Source: Bacteroidetes/Chlorobi group bacterium ChocPot_Mid
Lineage (GTDB): Bacteria > Bacteroidota > Ignavibacteria > Kapaibacteriales > UBA2268
Direction of reading: 5' to 3'
Length of the DNA: 9,637 nt
Assembly: GCA_003731675.1 (NCBI GenBank)
Contig: RCNQ01000117.1
Location: 1-9,637 of the forward strand
In this document: positions 1 to 6,596 of the stretch, piece by piece
Layout of the letters: each line of letters opens with the position of its first letter
Numbering within the stretch: position 1 is the stretch's first letter
Made by a program: the position numbers and the translations under genes
The notes under the pieces: model-generated
Seen by the model: only the letters and a program-made list of their open reading frames with translations
The model's database searches: none
Told to the model about the DNA's origin: nothing

Positions 1-6
1 TGGCAT
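1..6 (-). CDS. rpmI: Start of ribosomal protein bL35 gene (partial)
   Basis: Only the first two codons are inside the window: ATG CCA (Met-Pro), read on the minus strand. bL35 proteins typically begin Met-Pro-Lys, and rpmI follows infC in most bacteria. The ATG lies 15 bases after the infC stop and is preceded by GAGGA at 16..12, which is acceptable as a Shine-Dalgarno site. The identification rests on gene order plus two codons, so it is an inference. If right, infC and rpmI are co-transcribed, probably with rplT beyond the edge. Confidence 0.55.
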
Positions 7-21
7 TTCATCCTCAATTAT

Positions 22-633
22 TTATTTTTTACTATCTTCTTCAGTATTTTTCTTCTTTTTTACCTTCCCTTTTTCGGGAGCTAAAACAACGTGAATTATT
101 TTTCCTTCAGTTCTCATCGGAGAATCAACTTTCGCAACATCTTCCATCTCTGCAACAAATTTTTCTAAAAGTTCCTTGCCTATTTCCTTATGAACAATCT
201 CACGCCCTCTAAACATAACAGATGCCTTTACCTTATGCCCATCCTCAATAAAAGCACGTGCATGTCTTATCTTGAAGTTAAAATCATGTGTATCAGTTCT
301 CCACTTAAACCTGATTTCCTTCATCTGCTGAGTGCTTTGTTGCTTTCTCTGATGCTTTTCCTTCTTTTGAAGTTCGTATAAAAATTTACCGAAATCTATT
401 ATCTTACAGACTGGTGGCTTTGCCTGTGGGGCGATTTCGACCAAATCCATATTCTTTTCTTCAGCTAATCTCTGAGCATATGCTGTCAGCATTATACCCA
501 TCATCTTCCCATCTTCGTCTATACAACGGATTTCTCTGTCAGTGATTTCTTCATTCACTCTGTACTTCTGACTTTCATCTTCTTTAGGTCTTCTTGCACC
601 CGGAGTGAAATGTGCTAAATATACAAACCTCAA
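22..633 (-). CDS. infC: Translation initiation factor IF-3
   Basis: IF-3 binds the 30S subunit, keeps it apart from 50S and checks the initiator tRNA-start codon pairing. Both domains are visible. The N-domain runs from YRVNEEI (residues 24-30) to the family signature KIIDFGKFLYE (77-87). A Lys/Gln-rich linker (about 90-103) leads to the C-domain starting MKEIRF (104) and containing FRGREI. The C-terminus is a Lys-rich tail. The length of 203 residues is somewhat above the roughly 180 of E. coli, from a longer N-terminus and this tail. There is no ATG before the N-domain. The first possible start is TTG at 633, just after an in-frame TAA and with AAAAGG six bases upstream. The only other candidate, GTG at codon 26, would cut into the conserved domain. 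Identity is certain and the start is likely. Confidence 0.96.
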   Translation of the reverse strand: MRFVYLAHFTPGARRPKEDESQKYRVNEEITDREIRCIDEDGKMMGIMLTAYAQRLAEEKNMDLVEIAPQAKPPVCKIIDFGKFLYELQKKEKHQRKQQSTQQMKEIRFKWRTDTHDFNFKIRHARAFIEDGHKVKASVMFRGREIVHKEIGKELLEKFVAEMEDVAKVDSPMRTEGKIIHVVLAPEKGKVKKKKNTEEDSKK

Positions 634-894
634 ATATTACCTTTTATTTTTAAACAAAACATTTATAAAGAATACAAAAATAACATTTAATTCCTAAATA
701 TAAAAGAATTAACTAAAATATTTTTCAATTACCTATTGAATTTAATATTAATATTCTTAATGATTTAGCAATTATTTTTTAAGATATTAACATCAATTTC
801 TTAAATTTTATTTTCTAACAACAACGAAAATTAACAGAATAATTTGAAAAATATTTTAAATTGCATTTTTTATTTTAATGATAATATAGAAAAT
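634..894. other. Divergent AT-rich intergenic region
   Basis: These 261 bases separate the divergent infC and phosphatase genes and should hold both promoters. thrS, often found just upstream of infC, is absent. Besides the candidate infC promoter, I see a perfect 6-bp inverted repeat (TTCAAT at 724-729, ATTGAA at 735-740, 5-base loop) and a 12-base palindrome AATATTAATATT at 744-755. Both consist almost only of A and T and are weak evidence for an operator. No RNA gene or conserved coding frame is visible, and no convincing promoter is seen for the phosphatase. Confidence 0.5.
675..704 (-). promoter_or_regulatory. Possible Bacteroidota-type promoter for infC
   Basis: On the minus strand TATTTTTG (682..675) matches the Bacteroidota -7 consensus TAnnTTTG. 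A TTTA (704..701) lies 18 bases upstream as an imperfect -33 element (consensus TTTG). A start of transcription near 670 would give a leader of about 35 bases before the infC TTG. The region is very AT-rich, so a chance match is possible. Confidence 0.3.
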
Positions 895-1566
895 ATGAAC
901 CGAAGATTCGTTATCGGTGATATACATGGTTGTTCCAAAACATTAAAAAAACTTCTTTTTGAGACTTGTCAGGTTCAGAAAGAAGATTCCATCTATTTTC
1001 TTGGTGACTATATAGACCGTGGTCCTAACAGCAAAAAAGTAATTGACAGAATCCTTAAAATGAAAAAACAGGGCTATAATGTTTACCCTGTCTTAGGTAA
1101 CCACGAAGTACTACTTTTAGATTCTGCGAACTTTGTTCAGAATCATATTGTCTGGTTCCGCAACGGGGCTAAATCAACATTAAAAAGTTTCGGTATAAAT
1201 TATGCTCACGAATTCAAATCAAAATACATAGATTTTTTCCGTTCCTTGCCACATTATTATTTATTAGATGATTACATCATTGTTCATGGTGGACTTAACT
1301 TCAGTGCAGATAATCCCCTTGAGGATAAGGAATCAATGGTCTGGATACGTGATAATTTTGTAGATACTAATAAAATTGGAGGAAGAAAACTCGTCTGTGG
1401 TCACACTCCTACACCAATAGACCTTATCATTAAGAGTTTACAAAGCGATAAAATTATGCTTGATGGCGGGTGTGTTTATTATGGAAGACATCCTGGGCTT
1501 GGTTATCTTGTCGCACTTGAGCTTAACTCTATGCAACTCTTTTTCCACAGGAACATTGATATTTAA
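895..1566 (+). CDS. PPP-family serine/threonine protein phosphatase-like metallophosphatase
   Basis: A 223-residue calcineurin-like metallophosphatase with all PPP signature blocks: GDIHG (residues 8-12), GDYIDRG (37-43), GNHE (68-71), HGG (131-133) and GHTPT (169-173). Expected two-metal ligands are D9, H11, D38, N69, H131 and H170; R42 and H70 are the usual catalytic residues. The family hydrolyses phosphoserine, phosphothreonine or phosphotyrosine, or in ApaH-like members diadenosine polyphosphates. The short length and the GHTPT ending resemble bacterial protein phosphatases such as PphA/PrpA, but the substrate cannot be read from sequence. There is no signal peptide, so it is probably cytosolic. 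I chose ATG at 895, immediately before the first conserved strand. The frame is open back to a TTG at 844, which would add 17 unconserved residues. The next gene starts 96 bases downstream. Confidence 0.9.
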   Translation: MNRRFVIGDIHGCSKTLKKLLFETCQVQKEDSIYFLGDYIDRGPNSKKVIDRILKMKKQGYNVYPVLGNHEVLLLDSANFVQNHIVWFRNGAKSTLKSFGINYAHEFKSKYIDFFRSLPHYYLLDDYIIVHGGLNFSADNPLEDKESMVWIRDNFVDTNKIGGRKLVCGHTPTPIDLIIKSLQSDKIMLDGGCVYYGRHPGLGYLVALELNSMQLFFHRNIDI

Positions 1567-1662
1567 TGTTTTTTATAAAATTTTAAAATTTTTTTTCATA
1601 TCACATCAAAATTCCATAATTTTACACTAAAATCTTGTTTATTCATTTCAGGGAGTATTGAA

Positions 1663-2994
1663 ATGTCTGAAAAAAGAATTTCTGACCTTTGGCTCAAGGA
1701 AGATTGGTGGGCTATCTGGCTTGCCTTGGGGATAATTATTGTAAGCACTGTCTTTTTCTTTTCAGGTTCAACAATCAATCCCATCGCCGTCAAACCACCA
1801 ACTTTGGATTCTTACAAATCGCTTATTGACCACCTGTCAGCTGACTGGTACTGGTATTTTGCTCAACTGCTGATGTGGATAATTATTTTTGCTGTTAGTA
1901 TAAATGTTATGGGGCATAAGATAAAGGAATTTATACCCGGTTTCATTATACTTTTTTTACTATCTGCTGTTGTTCAGTTTTTTTCATCTTGGCGTGTTGC
2001 AAAAGATTACAATCTCGAAGCACCACTTGTTGCCTTATTGATAGGACTTATTGCTGGCAATGTCTTGAAATTACCTAAATGGTTTAATACTTCATTAAGG
2101 ACTGAATATTATATCAAAACCGGAATAATTTTATTAGGTGCTACCTTGCCATTTACACTCATTATTAAAGCAGGTCCAATAGCTTTTTCACAAGCTACTA
2201 TTGTTTCTGTTACAACCTTTATGACTATCTTTCTGGTTGGTACAAGATACTATAAGCTTGATAAAAAATTCTGCTCTGTCTTGGGAGCAGGTGGTTCAGT
2301 ATGTGGTGTTTCTGCATCAATAGCTGTTGGTGGAGCAGTCAATGCAAAGAAGGAAGAAATGTCTATCAGCATATCCCTTGTTACAATTTGGGCTATTATT
2401 ATGATATTTTTCTTGCCCATCATCTCAAAAATACTCGGATTGGATGCTGGTGTTGCAGGTGCCTGGATTGGCAATTCAGAATTTGCTGATGCCGCAGGGT
2501 TCGCTGCCGCTCAGGCAATCGGTGATGAGAAAGCTATAAGAGCATTTACATTGATGAAAGTTATCGGCAGGGATATATGGATTGGTATATGGTCGTTTAT
2601 TTTAGCCATTATTGCAGTTGTTGTCTGGGACAAAAAAGAAGTGTCTAACAGTAAAGTATCTGCAATGGAAATTTGGTGGAGGTTCCCGAAATTTGTTCTT
2701 GGCTTTTTTGTAGCTTCAATTGCTATTACTTTAATATCCACGGGTTATATACATAGTGATGAGTTATCAAAAAATCTTTCAGCTAATCTGATAGACCCAA
2801 TTAAAACATTGAGAACATGGACTTTTATTTTCACTTTCTTATGTATCGGTTTAACAACAAGATTCAAAGAATTAACGAAATTCGGTTGGCAACCACTTGC
2901 GGCATTTACTGCCGGTGTGATTGTTAATGTTATTTTAGGATATGTACTTTCAAATCATGTATTTGTTCATTATTGGACTGAAACAATAAAATAA
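1663..2994 (+). CDS. YeiH-family (putative sulfate exporter family) membrane transporter
   Basis: A 443-residue, very hydrophobic protein with about ten membrane spans. It belongs by motif to the YeiH/UPF0324 family, annotated as putative sulfate exporters. The characteristic core is present: APLVALLIGLIAGN (120-133), YIKTGIILLGATLPF (150-164), GGSVCGVSAS (210-219) and GAWIGNSEFADAAG (266-279). Typical YeiH proteins are about 340-350 residues; this one has roughly 100 extra N-terminal residues with two or three additional hydrophobic segments (about 17-33, 66-80 and 90-107). Where YeiH usually has GG-T-x-HE, it has GNSEFAD, pointing to a divergent subgroup. The ATG at 1663 has a good Shine-Dalgarno site, GGGAG, seven bases upstream. 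Transport of sulfate or a related anion is inferred from the family name only; no sulfur-metabolism gene lies nearby. It is convergent with the next gene, with only 17 bases between the stops. Confidence 0.85.
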   Translation: MSEKRISDLWLKEDWWAIWLALGIIIVSTVFFFSGSTINPIAVKPPTLDSYKSLIDHLSADWYWYFAQLLMWIIIFAVSINVMGHKIKEFIPGFIILFLLSAVVQFFSSWRVAKDYNLEAPLVALLIGLIAGNVLKLPKWFNTSLRTEYYIKTGIILLGATLPFTLIIKAGPIAFSQATIVSVTTFMTIFLVGTRYYKLDKKFCSVLGAGGSVCGVSASIAVGGAVNAKKEEMSISISLVTIWAIIMIFFLPIISKILGLDAGVAGAWIGNSEFADAAGFAAAQAIGDEKAIRAFTLMKVIGRDIWIGIWSFILAIIAVVVWDKKEVSNSKVSAMEIWWRFPKFVLGFFVASIAITLISTGYIHSDELSKNLSANLIDPIKTLRTWTFIFTFLCIGLTTRFKELTKFGWQPLAAFTAGVIVNVILGYVLSNHVFVHYWTETIK

Positions 2995-3011
2995 AGAAAA
3001 ACAATTTGATA

Positions 3012-4001
3012 TTATATTGCTCGAAGGTAAAAAGTTGCCTGGTCACCTTTTCTTTGACTATTTAGTTTCACAGCTAAATGTTTGAATTCTCTTTGTGCCT
3101 TAGCAGAAACAATATGTCGGAAATCCTTCATAGGATTTTTTGAACCGAATTTTGTTGCTGTATAAGGAATCCCGTTCTTATAAAGTTCACTGAGATAAAA
3201 TTGGAAATCAGTTGAATCATAAACAACTTGTTCAATCTTGTAATTACTTTTTTGTGCAAGAATTGAAACAGCTTTTTCGGAAAGAATGTGAAAATGCCTT
3301 GGTGCATCAAGGTTTGACCAATTTGTGCCGTATTTCTCCCATGCATAAGATTTCGATATAGGAATTCGCAATATTAAGTAATCACTTGGATTTTGTAAAA
3401 TTCTTGAGTTTACAAGTACATCCAAGGGATTTTCTAAATGTTCGAAAGAATAATTGAAAATAATCAGTTTATATGATTTATTTTTCTCAATCAAATCCCT
3501 CAAATTACCTTTGATTATTCTCAATTCATCTGAATAAATAATGCTATAATTTATAAAAGGGTCAATTCCGGTCAGATTATTGAATCCTGCAAGGTTCATA
3601 TGATAAAGCAAAATGCCTGCACCGGACCCAACATCAAGAACCGAATCATTTGGGTCAATTTTAATCCTTTTCAACCAGACATTAAAAGGTAATTCCCCAA
3701 AAAGCAACCTGAATAACGCAGATACAGGATTATATTTCGATTTATAACTTTTGTACCATTGCTTTTTAATAAAATCTTTTAAGGGATTGGAAGTAAAAGA
3801 GAATTTTGAATAATATCCCTGTGGATAATATTTCGAAATATCTTCCGGTATAGATTCAATTTGTAATGTCAAGCATTCAGGACATTCGAAATAGAAAAAT
3901 TCTTCATTTAAACCAAAATGATTATCCTTTGCTATATATGTCGGCATTATACCTGAGTAATCACAAATTCTGCAAACCTGTTTTTTTGTAAAAGATTCCA
4001 T
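3012..4001 (-). CDS. Class I SAM-dependent methyltransferase with N-terminal zinc-ribbon-like segment
   Basis: A 329-residue protein. The N-terminus has two CxxC pairs (C10/C13 and C40/C43), typical of a small zinc ribbon, followed by a YYPQGYYS stretch (58-65) often seen in this methyltransferase group. The Rossmann core then shows SAM motif I VLDVGSGAG (121-129), the acidic residue at the end of strand 2 in GIDP (D147) and FEHLENP (186-192). No signal peptide or membrane segment is seen. Related proteins are often found in sugar, surface-polysaccharide or secondary pathways, but the substrate here is unknown. Its ATG shares one base with the TAA of pdxB upstream (TAATG), so translation is probably coupled and both proteins come from one transcript. 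Whether that reflects a shared pathway cannot be told from sequence. Confidence 0.85.
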   Translation of the reverse strand: MESFTKKQVCRICDYSGIMPTYIAKDNHFGLNEEFFYFECPECLTLQIESIPEDISKYYPQGYYSKFSFTSNPLKDFIKKQWYKSYKSKYNPVSALFRLLFGELPFNVWLKRIKIDPNDSVLDVGSGAGILLYHMNLAGFNNLTGIDPFINYSIIYSDELRIIKGNLRDLIEKNKSYKLIIFNYSFEHLENPLDVLVNSRILQNPSDYLILRIPISKSYAWEKYGTNWSNLDAPRHFHILSEKAVSILAQKSNYKIEQVVYDSTDFQFYLSELYKNGIPYTATKFGSKNPMKDFRHIVSAKAQREFKHLAVKLNSQRKGDQATFYLRAI

Positions 4002-5092
4002 TATAATACTTCCCTTCTCGGTGGGTAATTCTTCCTTAATAAATCAAACGTTTTTGCCCTTTTGCCGTCAGGTAAAGTTAAAGTTTGCATCAATGCCTGG
4101 TGGTCTTCATCAAACTTACGGTTATCTTTCAATAAATTATAAATCAAATCAATATCTTTGAATTTTACTGCCTGTAATGGTTTGTAACTATCAAGCTCCG
4201 ATTGAATAATAATATTATCAACAGATTCACCTGTATAACTCTGAAAAGCATCAATCATCATATTTACTCCCTTCAATTTACCATCTTTTGAGTAACCTCC
4301 TATATGAGGAGTCGCAAGAATACATTTTGAAGCTAATTCCTTGTTTATTAGTGGCTCGTCTTCCCAAACATCAAAAACTGAATAAATCTTTTTATTAGCT
4401 AAAACATCAAGAAAATGCTTTTCATTAACTACCTTGCCTCTCGATGTATGGATAAATAAAGCTCCTTCTTTCATAAAATTAAATATTTCTTTGTTGAACA
4501 TTTGATAAGTAGGATATTTTGTTGATTTTGTTAAGGGTACATGATTTGTAATGATATCTGAATTTCTTATCAAAGTAGGTAAATCAATATAATTTATATT
4601 AGCAGGGAATTGAAAGTTTTCTTCAAAAAGCGGAGGGTCATTGACCAAAATATTTAACCCTAAATAAGTAGAATATTTTGCTACCAACTTACCGATATTT
4701 CCAAATCCGATTATCCCTATGGTTAAGTCAGAGATATTTTTCGGGGATATCTTCAGCCATTTTAATATTGAAAAAATCACTAATTCTGCAACTGAATTTG
4801 AATTCGAGCCATTAGCATTTGCAAAGTAAATTTTTGAATCTTTTAAATAGTCAATATCTATATGGTCTGTACCAGAGGTTGCTGTTCCAACAAATTTAAC
4901 CTTTGTATTATTCAATAACTCTCTATTAACTTTGGTAGTTGACCTAATAAATAGAATCTGACAACCTGATTTGACGAGGTGCTGATTTGTTAAATTCCTT
5001 CCGGTAAATAATTCAATTGAACCATAAGACTTCAATATTTCAGCCAAATAGGGGATATTTTCATCAATTAATATTTTATAGTTTTTACTCAT
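4001..5092 (-). CDS. pdxB: Erythronate-4-phosphate dehydrogenase
   Basis: PdxB oxidises 4-phosphoerythronate with NAD in the deoxyxylulose-5-phosphate-dependent route to pyridoxal phosphate. The protein is a D-2-hydroxyacid dehydrogenase. PdxB rather than SerA is indicated by ILIDENIPY (7-15), RSTTKVN (50-56), KFVGTATSGTDHID (66-79), DPP (152-154) after the nucleotide-binding strand, and DVWEDEP (241-247). The Rossmann motif is GFGNIG (129-134). The catalytic trio is R218, E246 and H263, spaced almost as in E. coli PdxB (R208, E237, H254). At 363 residues it is close to full family length (about 378) and includes the C-terminal dimerisation region. The ATG at 5092 lacks an obvious Shine-Dalgarno site; upstream is A/T-rich, as is common in Bacteroidota. 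It is divergent from panB and overlaps the methyltransferase start downstream by one base. Confidence 0.9.
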   Translation of the reverse strand: MSKNYKILIDENIPYLAEILKSYGSIELFTGRNLTNQHLVKSGCQILFIRSTTKVNRELLNNTKVKFVGTATSGTDHIDIDYLKDSKIYFANANGSNSNSVAELVIFSILKWLKISPKNISDLTIGIIGFGNIGKLVAKYSTYLGLNILVNDPPLFEENFQFPANINYIDLPTLIRNSDIITNHVPLTKSTKYPTYQMFNKEIFNFMKEGALFIHTSRGKVVNEKHFLDVLANKKIYSVFDVWEDEPLINKELASKCILATPHIGGYSKDGKLKGVNMMIDAFQSYTGESVDNIIIQSELDSYKPLQAVKFKDIDLIYNLLKDNRKFDEDHQALMQTLTLPDGKRAKTFDLLRKNYPPRREVL

Positions 5093-5134
5093 TTTTTATC
5101 GTAATAAATAATAATATTTAATGCTAAATAATAA

Positions 5135-5142
5135 TAAATTTG
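5135..5142 (+). promoter_or_regulatory. Possible -7 element for panB
   Basis: TAAATTTG matches the Bacteroidota -7 consensus TAnnTTTG and lies 48 bases before the preferred panB ATG. No good -33 TTTG is visible at the expected distance, so support is partial. The whole pdxB-panB gap is only 98 bases and must contain divergent promoters for both genes. Confidence 0.3.
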
Positions 5143-5190
5143 TAAATTAGTTAATGAATTTTGAATAAAAAAATTGAAAGTTATAGAAAA

Positions 5191-6018
5191 ATGGATTATA
5201 CAGGAAGTTCAGAAATAGATACTCGTAAAGTAACGACATTGCGTTTGCTCGAGATGAAAAAAGCCGGTCAGAAAATTGTGGCTTTGACCGCTTATGATGC
5301 TTTGATAGCGCGATTATTGGATGAATCGGCTGTTGATTTAATTCTTGTCGGTGATTCACTCGGCAATATAGTACAGGGGTTGCCAACTACTTTGCCAGTT
5401 ACAATTGAAGATACAATTTATCATACAAAAGCAGTTGTTAACGGTGCAAAAAGGGCTTTAATTGTTGCTGATATGCCATTTATGAGCTATCAGGTTTCTG
5501 CAGAGGAAGCTTTCAGAAATGCTGGAAGAATTATGAAAGAAACTGGTTGCAACGGTATTAAGCTCGAAGGCGGAAAACTCGTTGTTGATGCTATAGAAAG
5601 ATTAACTGAAGCAGGTATTCCTGCAATGGGACATTTGGGTCTTACTCCACAAAGCATTAACAAATTTGGTACTTACAAAGTAAGAGGAACTGACAAGGAG
5701 GAAGCAAAACAAATTTATAATGATGCAAAACTTTTAGAAGAAGCTGGTGCGTTTTCTATTGTTCTCGAAAAAATTCCTGCAGAACTTGGGAAGAAAATTA
5801 CTCAAGATTTAAAAATCCCAACAATCGGTATTGGTGCAGGTCCTGATTGTGACGGACAAGTTTTGGTCTATACTGATATGTTAGGACTTACCGTGGACTT
5901 CAATCCACGTTTTGTCAGAAGATACGCAAGACTTTATGAAGACATTAAAAACGCTGTTATCAAATACGGTGATGATATCCGAAAAAAATCATTTCCAAGT
6001 ATTGACGAAAGCTATTAA
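5191..6018 (+). CDS. panB: 3-methyl-2-oxobutanoate hydroxymethyltransferase (ketopantoate hydroxymethyltransferase)
   Basis: PanB transfers a one-carbon unit from methylenetetrahydrofolate to alpha-ketoisovalerate, giving ketopantoate, the first committed step to pantothenate and CoA. It is a cytosolic TIM-barrel enzyme. Numbered from ATG 5191 (275 residues, close to the 264 of E. coli), the family blocks are LTAYDA (32-37), LVGDSLGN (52-59), LPVTIED (68-74), ADMPFMSY (93-100), KLEGG (124-128) and GHLGLTPQS (147-155). IVLEKIPAEL and PTIGIGAGPDCDGQ follow. Mg ligands D55, D94 and E126 and the catalytic E193 correspond to E. coli D45, D84, E114 and E181. The frame opens at a TTG (5161) that would add ten unconserved residues; the ATG fits the usual distance to LTAYD better. 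No strong Shine-Dalgarno site is seen. Other pan genes are not in this window. Confidence 0.95.
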   Translation: MDYTGSSEIDTRKVTTLRLLEMKKAGQKIVALTAYDALIARLLDESAVDLILVGDSLGNIVQGLPTTLPVTIEDTIYHTKAVVNGAKRALIVADMPFMSYQVSAEEAFRNAGRIMKETGCNGIKLEGGKLVVDAIERLTEAGIPAMGHLGLTPQSINKFGTYKVRGTDKEEAKQIYNDAKLLEEAGAFSIVLEKIPAELGKKITQDLKIPTIGIGAGPDCDGQVLVYTDMLGLTVDFNPRFVRRYARLYEDIKNAVIKYGDDIRKKSFPSIDESY

Positions 6019-6058
6019 CTATGTTAAATCATTTATTTTTAATTTTAATATTTAAAAG

Positions 6059-6475
6059 TTGAAAAATTATTTCATAAAAATATTGATAACCATTATTTCT
6101 ATTGGCTTTGTAACTCTTGTAGCAACAAATTGTGGTGATAACATTATGACAAACAGGGAAATCACGTTTCCTGATTCCAACGTCAGTTATCAAAATCATG
6201 TGCAACCATTTTTAAATATCAAATGTGCTTATCGTGGTTGTCATAGTGCTGAAGACATGAAGGACGGAAGAAATATGACAGACTATTTCAACCTGTTTTC
6301 AACAGCTAATCTTGGCTTGATTTTACCCGGCAAACCTGAGGAAAGCAGAATCATTCAGATAATGAGAGGAAATCCAATGCATAGGGGAACTTTTGAATTT
6401 CCAGCAGGATATTTTTCCCAAAATAATATCAATGGAATGGTAGTTTGGATTAAGGAAGGAGCAAAATTTAATTAA
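6059..6475 (+). CDS. Small lipoprotein with CX4CH haem-c-like motif
   Basis: A 138-residue predicted exported lipoprotein. A Lys-containing N-terminus and hydrophobic stretch (about 5-22) lead to ATNC with C25 as the likely lipidated cysteine; Asn at -1 departs from the usual Ala/Gly/Ser. The mature part has VQPFLNIKC, then CAYRGCH (56-62), a CX4CH variant of the haem c site. LPGKPEESRIIQIMRG, NPMHRG and a closing MVVWIKEGA follow. This order resembles small cytochrome c-like domains of Planctomycetota and Bacteroidota, where a Met near the middle can be the second haem ligand and the domain ends in W-I-x-x-GA. Haem binding is plausible but unproven. The only start that gives the signal peptide is TTG at 6059, just after an in-frame TAA; the first ATG lies beyond C25. 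It follows panB by 40 bases with no terminator between, so co-transcription is possible. Confidence 0.75.
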   Translation: MKNYFIKILITIISIGFVTLVATNCGDNIMTNREITFPDSNVSYQNHVQPFLNIKCAYRGCHSAEDMKDGRNMTDYFNLFSTANLGLILPGKPEESRIIQIMRGNPMHRGTFEFPAGYFSQNNINGMVVWIKEGAKFN

Positions 6476-6494
6476 CAATTAACAATTAATAATT
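6470..6494. repeat. Short tandem repeat, 7-base unit AATTAAC
   Basis: Two exact copies of AATTAAC (6470-6476, 6477-6483) are followed by a one-base variant AATTAAT (6484-6490) and a partial AATT. The repeat overlaps the stop codon of the CX4CH lipoprotein gene and continues into the spacer. It is a simple low-complexity repeat; no function is evident. Confidence 0.7.
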
Positions 6495-6584
6495 TATTAT
6501 GATTTGAAAATTTTTTCTTTTATTTTGCTATTCGGAATTTGTACTATTGATGATAAATTTAATAAATATATGTAAAAATTAATC

Positions 6585-6589
6585 AGGAG
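6585..6589 (+). promoter_or_regulatory. Shine-Dalgarno site AGGAG
   Basis: AGGAG lies seven bases before the ATG at 6597 and fixes that start. It is one of the few strong Shine-Dalgarno sites in the window, along with the one at 1663, which suggests efficient translation of this lipoprotein. Confidence 0.75.
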
Positions 6590-6596
6590 TTATGAT

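Noticed and set aside
1577..1596. 16-base palindrome AAAATTTTAAAATTTT followed by more T, possible terminator after the phosphatase gene
   Set aside because: The stem would contain only A-T pairs and the sequence is low-complexity; not enough to call a terminator.
2250..2741. Short open frames inside the YeiH-family gene, two on the minus strand and one on the plus strand in another frame
   Set aside because: They lie entirely within a well-supported gene, resemble no family and are shadows of its codon pattern.
4001..5092. Alternative reading of this dehydrogenase as phosphoglycerate dehydrogenase (SerA)
   Set aside because: The ILIDENIPY, RSTTKVN and DPP segments and the PHIGGYSKDGKLKG stretch follow PdxB, and no C-terminal ACT domain is present.
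6503..6549. TTTG and TATTTTG / TACTATTG elements as a promoter for the two-domain lipoprotein
   Set aside because: The spacings (14 bases) are too short for the Bacteroidota layout and the boxes have mismatches.
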